The position numbers were made by a program, and so were the translations under genes. Shown piece after piece: positions 25,865 to 34,074 of a stretch of DNA of 64,000 nt (its first letter is position 1; every line of letters begins with the position of its first letter). The notes beneath the pieces are model-generated. The model searched no databases and was not told the origin of the DNA. It saw only the letters and a program-made list of their open reading frames with translations. Source of the DNA: JAOBAU01 sp034667465. Lineage in GTDB: Bacteria > Acidobacteriota > Thermoanaerobaculia > Gp7-AA8. The stretch lies in contig JAXDJV010000022.1 of assembly GCA_034667465.1 (NCBI GenBank), positions 183,825 through 247,824 of the forward strand, written 5' to 3'.

Positions 25865-27607
25865 TCATCGCGGGTCCGCCGCTTTTCGTATCGTCATGTA
25901 CTCACTGTCCGCGTTCGCGGGTGAGCTTCCAACATAGTGAAACTTGATGATGCCGTCCCCATATTGCCCGCTGTTCTGCGGACCGTTACCGTGACAGTAA
26001 TTGACGGCGTTGGCATAGCTTTTCTTGTCACACTCGTTGCCTGGATAGCCGGTATTCACGTTCCACTGATGAGCTAGTTCGTGCACGAGTACTTCCCCGC
26101 TGACGGTCGTCGCATTCAGGCCTGATGTCAACGGGTACTTTGACTTCGGCCCTGCGGTTGCCGTATCGATCGTCTGTCGCCACACGTAGGAGAAAATGCC
26201 GCCTGTCGTTCCAAGTGAGAGTGCGTTGGGTGTCGTGAGGCTTGCTCTCGTTGATGCGGCTATCGCCAGGCCGAAATTGGACGGTGTAGACGGGCCGGTC
26301 TTTGCGGCGAACCATTTGTTCCCAACCGCGGCCATGCTACCGTCGTTCATCGCGGCGTAGAACGGCACACCTACTCCACCTGTGGGACTGGTAATGACCT
26401 CGACAAATGCCTCTGCGAAAGCGCCGGCGACGTACTGAGGATCAAAATGGTAAAGCGGGTCAGCGTTCTGACTTAGGTTAACGATAGCGTCGCCCAGTTG
26501 CGTATTCAGCACGACGATGTCGAGGTAGTACGGCTGCGTCAGCGCCTTGTCGAGTGTAATGGCGTACTTTCCTTTGTGAGCCGGATTACTGTTTTTCGCG
26601 ACGTTGAGGATGACTCGATCTTCAGAGTAGAAGCCGGCTGTGTCAGCTGCGTCAGCGCGCCCGAAGCTCGGCGCGTGAATCATCCTGACGTTGTTGCCGC
26701 GAGAGAAAGAACCATCCGTGTAGATTGTCGTCGCGCCTACAAGACTGCGCTCACCAACCAGTGAGCTCGTCCGATACATCTCGTCCATCTCAACATACAG
26801 CCGTTTCCAGGCCGTGATGTTTCCCGAGGATTGACAGAACGTCGTCCAATCGCACACAAATGACGGGTCGGTCTGAATGCTCGGGTTCGCGCTGGCTTGC
26901 ACCTGGTAGTTATCGCCCGACGCATTCAGCGAAGTTTGAAGGATCACGTCAACGCCGCCGGTCTGAGGTAGTGTGACCGTTGCTGTCCTGGCGCCTGAAA
27001 TCGTGCCTCGACCGGTGTCGACATTATCGTTTTTTTGAGGCGGCTTGCTATACGCTGCAGCGTCCTCAGGATCGACGACGCGGAGATATATCTGCGTTCC
27101 AGGCGCGGCGGCGCGTGTCACTAGCGTGATCGGCAATTCACCGTCCGTAGTTTGGCCGTTAGGATACACGGCAGCAGCCCCGAGGCTTGCCCCGAACTTG
27201 TGCGTCAGCACCTTTGTGCTTCGGACGACGAGATCAAATTGCGGACAGTTAGGTGCGGGGGGATCGGTCACATCGATCGTCTTCGTTTCCACGACGTAGC
27301 TGCCGTTCGTTTTGTCGTCGGACCAGAACGCGTATACGGTGTGCGTCCCGACAGCGTTGCAGCTAAACCTCTGCGTGATAACCGGATTGGCCGGACACGC
27401 CTGGGAGCAGCTGGCACCTAAGCTCGGATAGTCGATTGAAGCACCGCGACAACACTGTTTGCCGCTCAGGCCAGATCCGACCGTCACGACGATATCGTTA
27501 CCTTGCGTGGCTACCTGCCACTCGCCTCCGTACACACGAGTGATTGATGCGACCAGGATGATCGCGCAGGTTTGTAGTACACGCCGCCATTGAAATTCTG
27601 TTCTCAT
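25865..27607 (-). CDS. Secreted zinc metallopeptidase-like protein (HExxH)
   Basis: The 580-residue protein has a signal peptide (QTCAIILVASITRVYGGEW) and several beta-rich domains. A C-terminal catalytic region contains VLVHELAHQWNVNTGYPGNEC, an HExxH zinc motif followed by a possible third ligand (Asn/Glu). The downstream sequence is Asn/Cys/Gly rich (NAVNYCHGNGPQNSG). The peptidase family cannot be assigned by eye. It is first in an operon with 24912-25853 and uses a promoter (27914-27952) nearly identical to that of the metzincin operon. Confidence 0.75.
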   Translation of the reverse strand: MRTEFQWRRVLQTCAIILVASITRVYGGEWQVATQGNDIVVTVGSGLSGKQCCRGASIDYPSLGASCSQACPANPVITQRFSCNAVGTHTVYAFWSDDKTNGSYVVETKTIDVTDPPAPNCPQFDLVVRSTKVLTHKFGASLGAAAVYPNGQTTDGELPITLVTRAAAPGTQIYLRVVDPEDAAAYSKPPQKNDNVDTGRGTISGARTATVTLPQTGGVDVILQTSLNASGDNYQVQASANPSIQTDPSFVCDWTTFCQSSGNITAWKRLYVEMDEMYRTSSLVGERSLVGATTIYTDGSFSRGNNVRMIHAPSFGRADAADTAGFYSEDRVILNVAKNSNPAHKGKYAITLDKALTQPYYLDIVVLNTQLGDAIVNLSQNADPLYHFDPQYVAGAFAEAFVEVITSPTGGVGVPFYAAMNDGSMAAVGNKWFAAKTGPSTPSNFGLAIAASTRASLTTPNALSLGTTGGIFSYVWRQTIDTATAGPKSKYPLTSGLNATTVSGEVLVHELAHQWNVNTGYPGNECDKKSYANAVNYCHGNGPQNSGQYGDGIIKFHYVGSSPANADSEYMTIRKAADPR

Positions 27608-28064
27608 CAGTCAGTGCCTCTCTCTTTGCGTATTGTTCAATCCTCTGCAGGACTGGCCTGCAAGCAGACCTTTTGATGGGTTGTGAAAACGTCGGTCGAA
27701 GCGTGCGGATGAAAAAGCTGGCTGCTGGCAGTGGGCCGTTCGCGGGGTCAGGTCCAGGTTCCCGGCTGAAGGGAAGCGCGAGAGGGTCGCGCGTCACGCG
27801 ACGTGATAATCCATCCAGCGCCAGCAGCCTTGTCATACGTGCTCGTTCCCGTAGCCTTTCAGGGCGATCTGAACGGATGTGACGCGTCCGCAAGAGTGAC
27901 CGGATTACCTAGGGAGGCGCGGAGGATAGGCTGAAGGGCGGATGAATGTCAACTACGGATTTGTGCAGAGACACCTATGTTCCACTCCGCATGTTCGGCT
28001 ATGGGATGGCTACGGATATGCCTCCTGCCGATTCAGGAAGCGCTTTGGTGCGACTCCTGAGTTA
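27608..28064 (-). other. Long 5' leader and promoter region of second protease operon
   Basis: About 300 bases of untranslated leader lie between the promoter at 27914-27952 and the start at 27607. It contains GGGGTCAGGTCCAGG, like the GGGGTC repeat core seen elsewhere in the window, and several GC-rich self-complementary stretches. No known riboswitch is recognised, and no frame here looks coding. Confidence 0.45.
27914..27952 (-). promoter_or_regulatory. Promoter of second protease operon, twin of 3668-3706
   Basis: TTGACA (-35, 27947-27952), an 18-base spacer and TATCCT (-10, 27923-27928) read leftward. Over 39 bp it matches the metzincin-operon promoter at 33 positions, including CATCCGCCCT in the spacer and GCGCCTC downstream of -10. 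Confidence 0.7.
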
Positions 28065-28400
28065 CTAGTCGCGCGCGTCGAGCCGATACTCGGTCGGCGT
28101 GACGCCAACCGTCGCGAGAAAGACCTCATAGAACGTCGTTGCGGCGCCAAACCCTGCGCGCGCGGCGATCTGCGCCGTGGACCGCCGCGTTTTCCGCAAC
28201 TGCCGCTTTGCTTCAGCAACTTGCTCAGCGCGGATCGCGTGCGAGAGCCTCAGCCCGCAGACATGGTGAAAGTTTCGACTGACGTCCGTCCTTGGCAGGC
28301 CCAGAAACTCCGCAAAACCAGACGCGCGTACCGGTATGGCGCTGGAGAAGCAGAATTTCGCGTAGCGGCGGAGTTGCCGGCGAAACTCGCGCGACGTCAA
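28065..28400 (-). CDS. AraC-family DNA-binding domain protein
   Basis: The 111-residue protein is little more than an AraC/XylS double helix-turn-helix. The first helix-turn-helix is in FAEFLGLPRTDVSRNFHHVC. The second is in STAQIAARAGFGAATTFYEVF, followed by the family hallmark ATVGVTPTEYR. There is no ligand-binding domain, so either it is a stand-alone regulator or an N-terminal part has been lost. Codon use is less GC-biased than in neighbours. It lies between the promoter of the protease operon and a small secreted protein gene. Confidence 0.7.
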   Translation of the reverse strand: MTSREFRRQLRRYAKFCFSSAIPVRASGFAEFLGLPRTDVSRNFHHVCGLRLSHAIRAEQVAEAKRQLRKTRRSTAQIAARAGFGAATTFYEVFLATVGVTPTEYRLDARD

Positions 28401-28506
28401 CTGTCGATGGATCGTTCGTGTGGCTTCCAGAGAGATCCCTCAAGGTCAGGTGTTTGCGAGGCGTGAGGTGCGCGACTCATGGAGCCCACACGGCGACTAC
28501 GTTCGA

Positions 28507-28665
28507 TTAGCCGCCCGGGATGCTGATACGACCCATGAACCAGTCCCACCAGGAGCCCGGCGCGAGGACATCGAACGCTGTATCGGCGTGTGCGTTCGCG
28601 GCGATGAGGAGAACGACGAGACACACCGGTAGCAGCCGGGGATACCGCTGGAAAAGCTGTCGCAT
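28507..28665 (-). CDS. Small secreted or membrane peptide, 52 residues
   Basis: A short frame begins MRQLFQRYPRLLPVCLVVLL with GGAGG seven bases upstream of the ATG. After a hydrophobic signal (CLVVLLIAANAHADT) the mature part is DTAFDVLAPGSWWDWFMGRI, aromatic-rich, ending PGG. No family is known to me. It lies 106 bases downstream of the zinc-finger/TPR protein gene on the same strand and may belong to that sigma-factor module. Support comes from the ribosome site and signal-like N-terminus only. Confidence 0.55.
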   Translation of the reverse strand: MRQLFQRYPRLLPVCLVVLLIAANAHADTAFDVLAPGSWWDWFMGRISIPGG

Positions 28666-28770
28666 AAACCCTCCGGGAGCCGACCCGTGGAAGCGGATCG
28701 GCGAAATGGAGGGCGCCCTAACGGAGAGGAGACACGGCGTGCCGTGGATGGTTAGGGTGGGGCTGGAACG

Positions 28771-30120
28771 TTACCGCGTGGGCCGCACGAACAGGAGGGC
28801 CGGATCGAGCTTCAGGCCGCGGAAGTACGCACGCGCGTGGTCGACCACCGCGTCGTCAACGTTGCCACTGGCGGCCGCCCCACGAAGAAACGCGAGTGCT
28901 TCATCTGCATGCGCGTACATGCCGGCGGCGACGAAGCGCTGTGCGAGATGCGCGCACAACTCGACGATCGGGTCGAACTCCCGCGCGCGGACATGCTCTC
29001 GTGCTCGATCCATCGCGACGAGGGCCGCTTCGATGAGAATGCCTCGTTGTTCGAATGCCTCCCCTACCCGAGCGAGCCGCTTCATCCCGTCGGCTCTGTC
29101 GCCGCGCTGCAGGGCGAGTAACGCGACACTCCACGACGTTCGCAGCGTCTCGACCACCATCGCCAGATGGGCATAGAGTGCCAGGGCGATCTGGTAGTGA
29201 GATGCAGCGGCAACGAAATCGCCTGTTGCCTGGTACGCGGCGGCGATGTTGTTTTCGAGGCGCGCCGACGTCTCCGCGTCGTCCAGCGTATTCGCTGCCG
29301 GCACCAGCGCGAGGAAAACAGCTAACGCGCCTGCCCCGTCGCCCTTTTCGAACAGAATCCCACCTTCAAGTAAGCCCGCATCGATGAGGCGCTCATCGTC
29401 GTGCCACCGGCGGAAGATGGCCGCGCTCGCACGCGCCAGCGGAAGCGCTTCGTCGGGGTGGCCGGTCTCCATGAGAAGCGTGCCCCTGATGAACGTCACG
29501 CGAGCGGTATCAAAGTCGCTAACACCGATGAGCCGGAACGCAGCTTCGGCGCGGTCACACGCGGCGAGTGCGTCAGGATAGCGACCGGTGTAGCGCAGTG
29601 CGTTCGCGCGCTCACGCCATGCCGCACCCTGCAAGCTGTGAATCAGTTCGCGTGTGTAATGCGGCGCGAGCAGCAGTTCGGCGATGACGACAGCGGCGTT
29701 CGCAAGCACGATCGCGAACGACGGTTCTGTTTCGCGTGTGCGCTCGGATGCTTTGATCAACTTCCGAACCACACCTGCGGTGTGATAGTTGGGATCATCA
29801 GTGATGTGTGCGGCTTCGAACGCGTCTGGACTTGTGATGAGGTGCGCGAGCAGATAGTTGGCAGCTTCATCGCTGATCCGAATCTGTTCGACTTGATCAA
29901 GGAACCGACGTGGCGATGGCGGGCCGGTTGCGATCGGACGAGCGCGCCATGTCTCGGCCGCGTTCAGATGATTGGCAAGATCGAGGGCACCGGCTGCGAC
30001 CTCGGAGCACGCCTCGCACGTTTCGAGATGACGTTCGATGCGATGGCGGTCCTCGGGTGGCAGAGTCGGGGAGTCGATGACGTAGTCGTCGAGCTCTTCA
30101 TCGGTCGGATGCCATGTCAT
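28771..30120 (-). CDS. Zinc-finger anti-sigma-like protein with TPR repeats
   Basis: The start MTWHPTDEELDDYVIDS (30120) overlaps the sigma-factor stop by four bases. Residues about 15-45 carry HRIERHLETCEACSEV, the H-x3-C-x2-C zinc finger of zf-HC2 anti-sigma factors. No membrane segment follows; instead about 380 residues of TPR-like helices do (REDALRYTGRYPDALAACDR-type units, LENNIAAAYQATGDFVAAAS). It probably binds the adjacent sigma factor and responds through the TPR region. Unlike its larger counterpart at 34075-37323, it lacks a CHAT domain. Confidence 0.82.
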   Translation of the reverse strand: MTWHPTDEELDDYVIDSPTLPPEDRHRIERHLETCEACSEVAAGALDLANHLNAAETWRARPIATGPPSPRRFLDQVEQIRISDEAANYLLAHLITSPDAFEAAHITDDPNYHTAGVVRKLIKASERTRETEPSFAIVLANAAVVIAELLLAPHYTRELIHSLQGAAWRERANALRYTGRYPDALAACDRAEAAFRLIGVSDFDTARVTFIRGTLLMETGHPDEALPLARASAAIFRRWHDDERLIDAGLLEGGILFEKGDGAGALAVFLALVPAANTLDDAETSARLENNIAAAYQATGDFVAAASHYQIALALYAHLAMVVETLRTSWSVALLALQRGDRADGMKRLARVGEAFEQRGILIEAALVAMDRAREHVRAREFDPIVELCAHLAQRFVAAGMYAHADEALAFLRGAAASGNVDDAVVDHARAYFRGLKLDPALLFVRPTR

Positions 30121-30638
30121 GCGATGACCACCGCGGTCAGCATCAGGTACAGCTCGCGAGCGCGCTTGCGGCATAGATGAAGCAGCAGCTTCGCGTACGA
30201 TGGTTTGATTGCGAACGTGACTGCGATCTCACGGACACTTTCGTTGTCAACGTGATGCCGGTACAGCATCTCCGCGCAACGTTCGTCGAGACGTGTGAGC
30301 GCCGCGCTCACGGCGAGACGCGTTGGAATTCGGTTGAGTTCTTCCTCTGCAGCAGCGTCACACCAACGGTCAAAATCAAGCGGAAGCGGTACCTCGCGGC
30401 GGTGATCGCGGTGGTGGTTACGGCTGGCGTTGCACACCGCTGCGATGAGCCACGCGCGCGGATCGCGGATCGTGTCGTAGTCGCGCAGCCACTTGAGAAA
30501 CGCGTCCTGAACAAGCGCTTCCGCGTCTGGCAACGCGATATCGAAACGGACGTGTGCGAGGTACAGCAGGAGGCTCGCCGTCCGAGTGTAGAACTGTTCG
30601 AACGGCTCCCCGAGTACAGTCGCATGATCATCCGGCAT
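30117..30638 (-). CDS. ECF-type RNA polymerase sigma factor
   Basis: The start MPDDHATVLGEPFEQFYTRT (30638) gives 173 residues. Region 2 is visible in LPDAEALVQDAFLKWLRDYD and RAWLIAAVCNASRNHHRDH. Region 4 is in LTRLDERCAEMLYRHHVDNE, followed by SVREIAVTFAIKPSYAKLLL. It overlaps the downstream zinc-finger/TPR gene by four bases, the usual layout of a sigma/anti-sigma pair. Target promoters are unknown. A longer frame to 30707 is open but lacks conserved sequence. Confidence 0.85.
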   Translation of the reverse strand: MPDDHATVLGEPFEQFYTRTASLLLYLAHVRFDIALPDAEALVQDAFLKWLRDYDTIRDPRAWLIAAVCNASRNHHRDHRREVPLPLDFDRWCDAAAEEELNRIPTRLAVSAALTRLDERCAEMLYRHHVDNESVREIAVTFAIKPSYAKLLLHLCRKRARELYLMLTAVVIA

Positions 30639-30815
30639 TCGTTCTCTCCGCACGGGTGTTTCGCGCGAAGAATACGCACAAATCCAGACTAGTGCCACGC
30701 CAGCCATCTAAAGCAGGAGTGACGCAGGGGCGGCAATCCCTACCCTGCCGTTGACCGCCGCTTCGGCCCGGCCGGCAGCGGTGACACGACGCCGACAACA
30801 GCGAGCGACGTCGCG

Positions 30816-31221
30816 TCACCGCCGCGTCACGATTGCAAACAGATTCCCGCCGCTTCGATCTTTTGAAAGACCCAATCCGGCAGGAAGATCGAGCTTGTCC
30901 TTGCGCGAGTTGGAATGGCAGATGATCGTCGCCACCTGAAAGCAACGCGGGAAGTACGAGGTCGATGGGTATACCGGATCGATGTCGTGGCGCCGGCAAA
31001 CGTCGAGCGTCAGTTCGATCGCGGCGTCGAGCTGCAACTCGTCGAGCTCCGCGAAGAAAGTTACTCTCGCGCCACTCGGCGGCGAAGTGCAGGCCGGTGT
31101 AGACGGTGTGCGGCGTGTTCATGCCGAAGGCATACAGCCGGTCACCATTGAGCGTGAGCGGCCCTTCGTTCGCGAGCTCGATTGCCACTGACGCGCGATC
31201 GTACCGGCCCTTCGTTCCGTA
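30816..31221 (-). pseudogene. Degraded N-acetylmuramoyl-L-alanine amidase fragment
   Basis: Directly after the YdeI stop, one frame reads RASVAIELANEGPLTLNGD, like the core of amidase/PGRP domains. Near 31060 the likeness shifts to another frame (LQLDAAIELTLDVCRRHDID, HSNSRKDKLDLPAG), which resembles the second half of the domain with its His and DPG-type end. The N-terminal third is missing and the two parts are out of frame, so this looks like a decayed gene. The family assignment is by motif pattern and is moderately sure. Confidence 0.5.
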
Positions 31222-31797
31222 TCACTCAGTGCGCTTCAACGGGCCGATCCAGTCGCCGGCCGCGCTTCGCTCGATGAGCGTGGCCAGCCGGCGCGCGCGC
31301 GTCTCTTCTTTCTTCGCCTGCATCACCCACCACGACGCGGCGCGGCGGTACCACGGCGGCTGCGCTTCGAAGTACTTCCACGCCGCTTTGTTTTTGCGGA
31401 GCTCCTGTTCGTACTCCGGATCGAGCGGACGCATCCGCTCCTCGTACGAGTAGCGTTTCGTCAGCTCTTCGTCGCGTGCTTCGAAGGGGCGCAACCCTTC
31501 CGGCTTCACGAGTCCGTCCGCGATCAGCTCCTTCATCCGGCGGATGTTCACCTGACTCCAGATGCTTTTCTTTTTTCGCGGCGTGAAGCGGATCGAGTAG
31601 CTCTCGTCGTCGATCCGTTTGCGAACGCCGTCGATCCAGCCGGCGCAGAGCGCTTCGTCGACCGAGCCTTTGTACGTCAGCCAGCCCTTGCCGGAATCGG
31701 TCTTCCAGAAACCGACCAGCAGTTCCGTTTTGCGATCGTGATTCGCGTCGAGCCATTTGCGAAACGCGGCCTTCGAAGCGAAGAAGCGCGGAGTCAT
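31222..31797 (-). CDS. YdeI/OmpD-associated family protein
   Basis: The 191-residue protein starts MTPRFFASKAAFRKWLDANH and shows the family pattern ELLVGFWKTDSGKGWLTYKG, SVDEALCAGWIDGVRKRIDD and RFTPRKKKSIWSQVNIRRM. Members are small cytoplasmic proteins, some linked to bacteriocin or stress protection; the biochemical role is not established. It overlaps the upstream CPBP gene by four bases and belongs to the operon 31222-33217. Confidence 0.88.
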   Translation of the reverse strand: MTPRFFASKAAFRKWLDANHDRKTELLVGFWKTDSGKGWLTYKGSVDEALCAGWIDGVRKRIDDESYSIRFTPRKKKSIWSQVNIRRMKELIADGLVKPEGLRPFEARDEELTKRYSYEERMRPLDPEYEQELRKNKAAWKYFEAQPPWYRRAASWWVMQAKKEETRARRLATLIERSAAGDWIGPLKRTE

Positions 31798-32381
31798 GCG
31801 AGCGGGATGAGCAGGATTGCGGTATCCCAGATGAGATGCGCGATCAGCGCCGGGACGAGACTGGCGCTCGCTTCGCGCAGCAGCGACCAGTAGAAGCCGC
31901 AGATGAATGCGATGACGACGAGCATCAGCGAGCCGCGCGACGCATGCGCGAGCGCGTAGACGAGCGCGCACGTGAATGCCGTCGTGTAACGCCGCCCGCC
32001 AATCCACTCTTCGAACGCGCCACGCCAGATCAACTCCTCGGCGACGACGATCGGCAGCACGTACGCGAGCGCAGCGAGCGGCGTACGGCCGCCGCGCATG
32101 ATGTCGGACATCGCCAGCGTCGGCGCGAAGAAATCGGGGAAGCGCGCGATCAGCAGCGGGACGATGCCAAACGTCACCGCAAGCATGATCACGGTCGACA
32201 CGACGCCGAGCGCGATGATGCGCGGCGAAACGCGAAAGAGTGAGCGAAGCAGCGGTGACTCAATCGCGATCAGCCACGACGTCAGCGCCAGACTCGTGAT
32301 GCCGATCGTGATCAGCGGATCGAAGCGCAGCGACGCGCCGATGCCGATGAACCAGACCAGCGGTATCGCCCACTTCTTCAT
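31794..32381 (-). CDS. CPBP family intramembrane metalloprotease (CAAX-protease-like)
   Basis: The 195-residue protein starts MKKWAIPLVWFIGIGASLRF and has about six membrane segments. It contains the ABI/CPBP motifs VVAEELIWRGAFEEW (EExxxR), ALVYALAHASRG (HxxxH-like region) and ALIAHLIWD. Such enzymes cleave membrane-embedded substrates or protect against bacteriocins. It overlaps both neighbours by four bases (sulfurtransferase upstream, YdeI downstream). CPBP and YdeI-like proteins have both been linked to bacteriocin immunity, so the pairing may be functional (inference). Confidence 0.85.
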   Translation of the reverse strand: MKKWAIPLVWFIGIGASLRFDPLITIGITSLALTSWLIAIESPLLRSLFRVSPRIIALGVVSTVIMLAVTFGIVPLLIARFPDFFAPTLAMSDIMRGGRTPLAALAYVLPIVVAEELIWRGAFEEWIGGRRYTTAFTCALVYALAHASRGSLMLVVIAFICGFYWSLLREASASLVPALIAHLIWDTAILLIPLA

Positions 32382-33217
32382 GGCTCGCGCGGGAGTGGGT
32401 TGCGGCACCACTCGCTCCAGCTGCCGACGTAAAGCGACGCGCCGCCGATGCCGGCCGCCTCGAGCGCCAGCAGCGTGTGACAGGCGGTAACGCCGGAGCC
32501 GCAGTGCACGACGACGCGATTCGCGGTCACGCCATCGAGCAGCGTGTCGTACTGCTTGCGAAGCGCGTCCGGCGATTTGAAATGCGCACCATCGAGGTTG
32601 TCGGCGAACGGCATGTTCACCGCGCCGGGAATGTGTCCGGCGATCGGATCGATCGGCTCGGTCTCGCCGCGAAATCGCGGCGCGCTGCGGACGTCGATGA
32701 TGCGCCAGTCATCGCGCATGCGTAGTTCATCGACACGCGCGGCGTCGACGGTCGGCCACAGCCACGCTCTGTCATCCCGAGCGTAGCGAGGGATCGGGGC
32801 GGGCGGCGCGGCAGCAGCGTGCCCCTCCCGCCCGGATCCCTCGCTACGCTCGGGATGACAATCGCGCCAGTCGCCGTCGAGGACCTGCACGTTCTCGTGT
32901 CCGATCGCGCGCAACATCCACCACGCGCGCGCCGCGGCGTTCGCGCCGAGCTGATCGTCGTAAACCACAACATGCGTCGACGGTCCGATTCCCCATGCAC
33001 CGAGTTGCGCCAGCCATCGATCGAGCGGCGGCAGCGGATGACGTCCGCCGCGCGCCGGATCGAAGCCGGGATCGGACGCCGCGCTCAGCTGCGTTTCGAG
33101 CGATGCGTGGCGCGCACCGGCGAGATGTCCGGCGGCGTAATCAGCCGCCGGACGGGCGTCGAGGAGAACGACGTTGTCGAGCTTTGCGAGTTCCTCAGGG
33201 AGGATCAGTGCGCGCAT
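32378..33217 (-). CDS. Two-domain rhodanese sulfurtransferase with in-frame repeat insertion
   Basis: From MRALILPEELAKLDNVVLLD (33217) the 279-residue protein has two rhodanese domains. The N-terminal one is inactive-type (LDARPAADYAAGHLAGARHA). The C-terminal one has the active cysteine in VVHCGSGVTACHTLLALEAA, like thiosulfate/3-mercaptopyruvate sulfurtransferases. Residues about 120-149, between the domains, are encoded by a 91-bp inverted repeat (32770-32860) and read CHPERSEGSG and IPRYARDD. The frame stays open and the active site is intact, so the enzyme may still work with a 30-residue linker. Confidence 0.85.
   Translation of the reverse strand: MRALILPEELAKLDNVVLLDARPAADYAAGHLAGARHASLETQLSAASDPGFDPARGGRHPLPPLDRWLAQLGAWGIGPSTHVVVYDDQLGANAAARAWWMLRAIGHENVQVLDGDWRDCHPERSEGSGREGHAAAAPPAPIPRYARDDRAWLWPTVDAARVDELRMRDDWRIIDVRSAPRFRGETEPIDPIAGHIPGAVNMPFADNLDGAHFKSPDALRKQYDTLLDGVTANRVVVHCGSGVTACHTLLALEAAGIGGASLYVGSWSEWCRNPLPREP
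32770..32860. repeat. TGTCATCCCGAGCG inverted repeat inside sulfurtransferase gene (copy 1 of 4)
   Basis: About 26-bp arms (TGTCATCCCGAGCGTAGCGA and its complement) bound a GC-rich centre with CTCCCGCCCGG. Other copies: 42995-43089, 52795-52886, 61555-61643. Its 91-bp length leaves the host frame open. Confidence 0.9.
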
Positions 33218-33233
33218 CGGTGAGCATTGTGGC

Positions 33234-34061
33234 TCATGGATAGCGGGTGTCGGAACACGATTCGTAATGCACCAACGCATGTATGTTGGCGATCTGCCTG
33301 GCAGATGGACGCCCCGTATCCATACAGCCGGCAAAGTCACGCAATGCGTCTGCGATTTCCTTCGTCTTCTTCGTAGGCGGAATGCTGCCCATACCGGGAG
33401 TCGGGGCACTCAGGATCTGAGGGATGCCGCGCTCGGCGGCGAGATAGTGCAGCAGAAAATCGAACGGCCCGTCTTCGTGGTCGGGGTCGTAGTCGACGTT
33501 GCCAACCGACAGTGTGTTCTCGATCGGTAATCGTACGGTTGTCGCGGACAACGTTTCCGTACCAAACGGAGTCAACCCGAGCATCGGCGGCCCGTCTGTT
33601 TGAATCTCGATCGTGGTGTATCCGGCAACGCCATCGCCTCCGAATGACTTCACAACCCCGCCGTGCACATCGAAGTACGCCGCGGCGCGACCTCCGAGCA
33701 CCACCTCGTGTGAGTACTCGAATCGCGGAACGTAGTCCTCGATTGGGCACGTCTGATAGTACGAGGCGTCGTAGGACAATACCTGGTCAAGGGCGTTCAG
33801 CACTTGCAACCGCACGCTCGAGTAAACGTACCCGCCGTCCGCGATCCCACTCACGGTGACCGATCTGTCTCCGGTCGTGAGCACCACGTAATGCGGAAGA
33901 AGGTAGTACGCAGACGGCGGCCCGTTACCGATGCTGATCAACCCCATGCGCACCTGCGATGCGTCCGGCAGCACGACTCGATGCGGGACGCCGGGCACAA
34001 CGTTGCGGTAATGACCACAGATGCCCTTGAACGTAATGGTCAATCTGTCCGGACAGCTCAT
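33234..34061 (-). CDS. Unknown protein linked to the sigma/CHAT module
   Basis: A 275-residue protein without signal peptide, starting MSCPDRLTITFKGICGHYRN. It is beta-rich (YVVLTTGDRSVTVSGIADGG, VLGGRAAAYFDVHGGVVKSF), with scattered cysteines and a C-terminal helical part (KTKEIADALRDFAGCMDTGR). I recognise no family. It lies 13 bases downstream of the CHAT gene, has a GGAGG ribosome site and is almost certainly co-transcribed. By position it is a candidate substrate or effector of the CHAT domain; this is inference only. Codon use is less GC-rich than its neighbours, which hints at a different history. Confidence 0.65.
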   Translation of the reverse strand: MSCPDRLTITFKGICGHYRNVVPGVPHRVVLPDASQVRMGLISIGNGPPSAYYLLPHYVVLTTGDRSVTVSGIADGGYVYSSVRLQVLNALDQVLSYDASYYQTCPIEDYVPRFEYSHEVVLGGRAAAYFDVHGGVVKSFGGDGVAGYTTIEIQTDGPPMLGLTPFGTETLSATTVRLPIENTLSVGNVDYDPDHEDGPFDFLLHYLAAERGIPQILSAPTPGMGSIPPTKKTKEIADALRDFAGCMDTGRPSARQIANIHALVHYESCSDTRYP

Positions 34062-34074
34062 GAAGTCCTCCTTT

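Noticed and set aside
27608..27913. Riboswitch in the leader of the second protease operon
   Set aside because: The leader is long and structured, but none of the known aptamer landmarks could be recognised; left as an unassigned leader.
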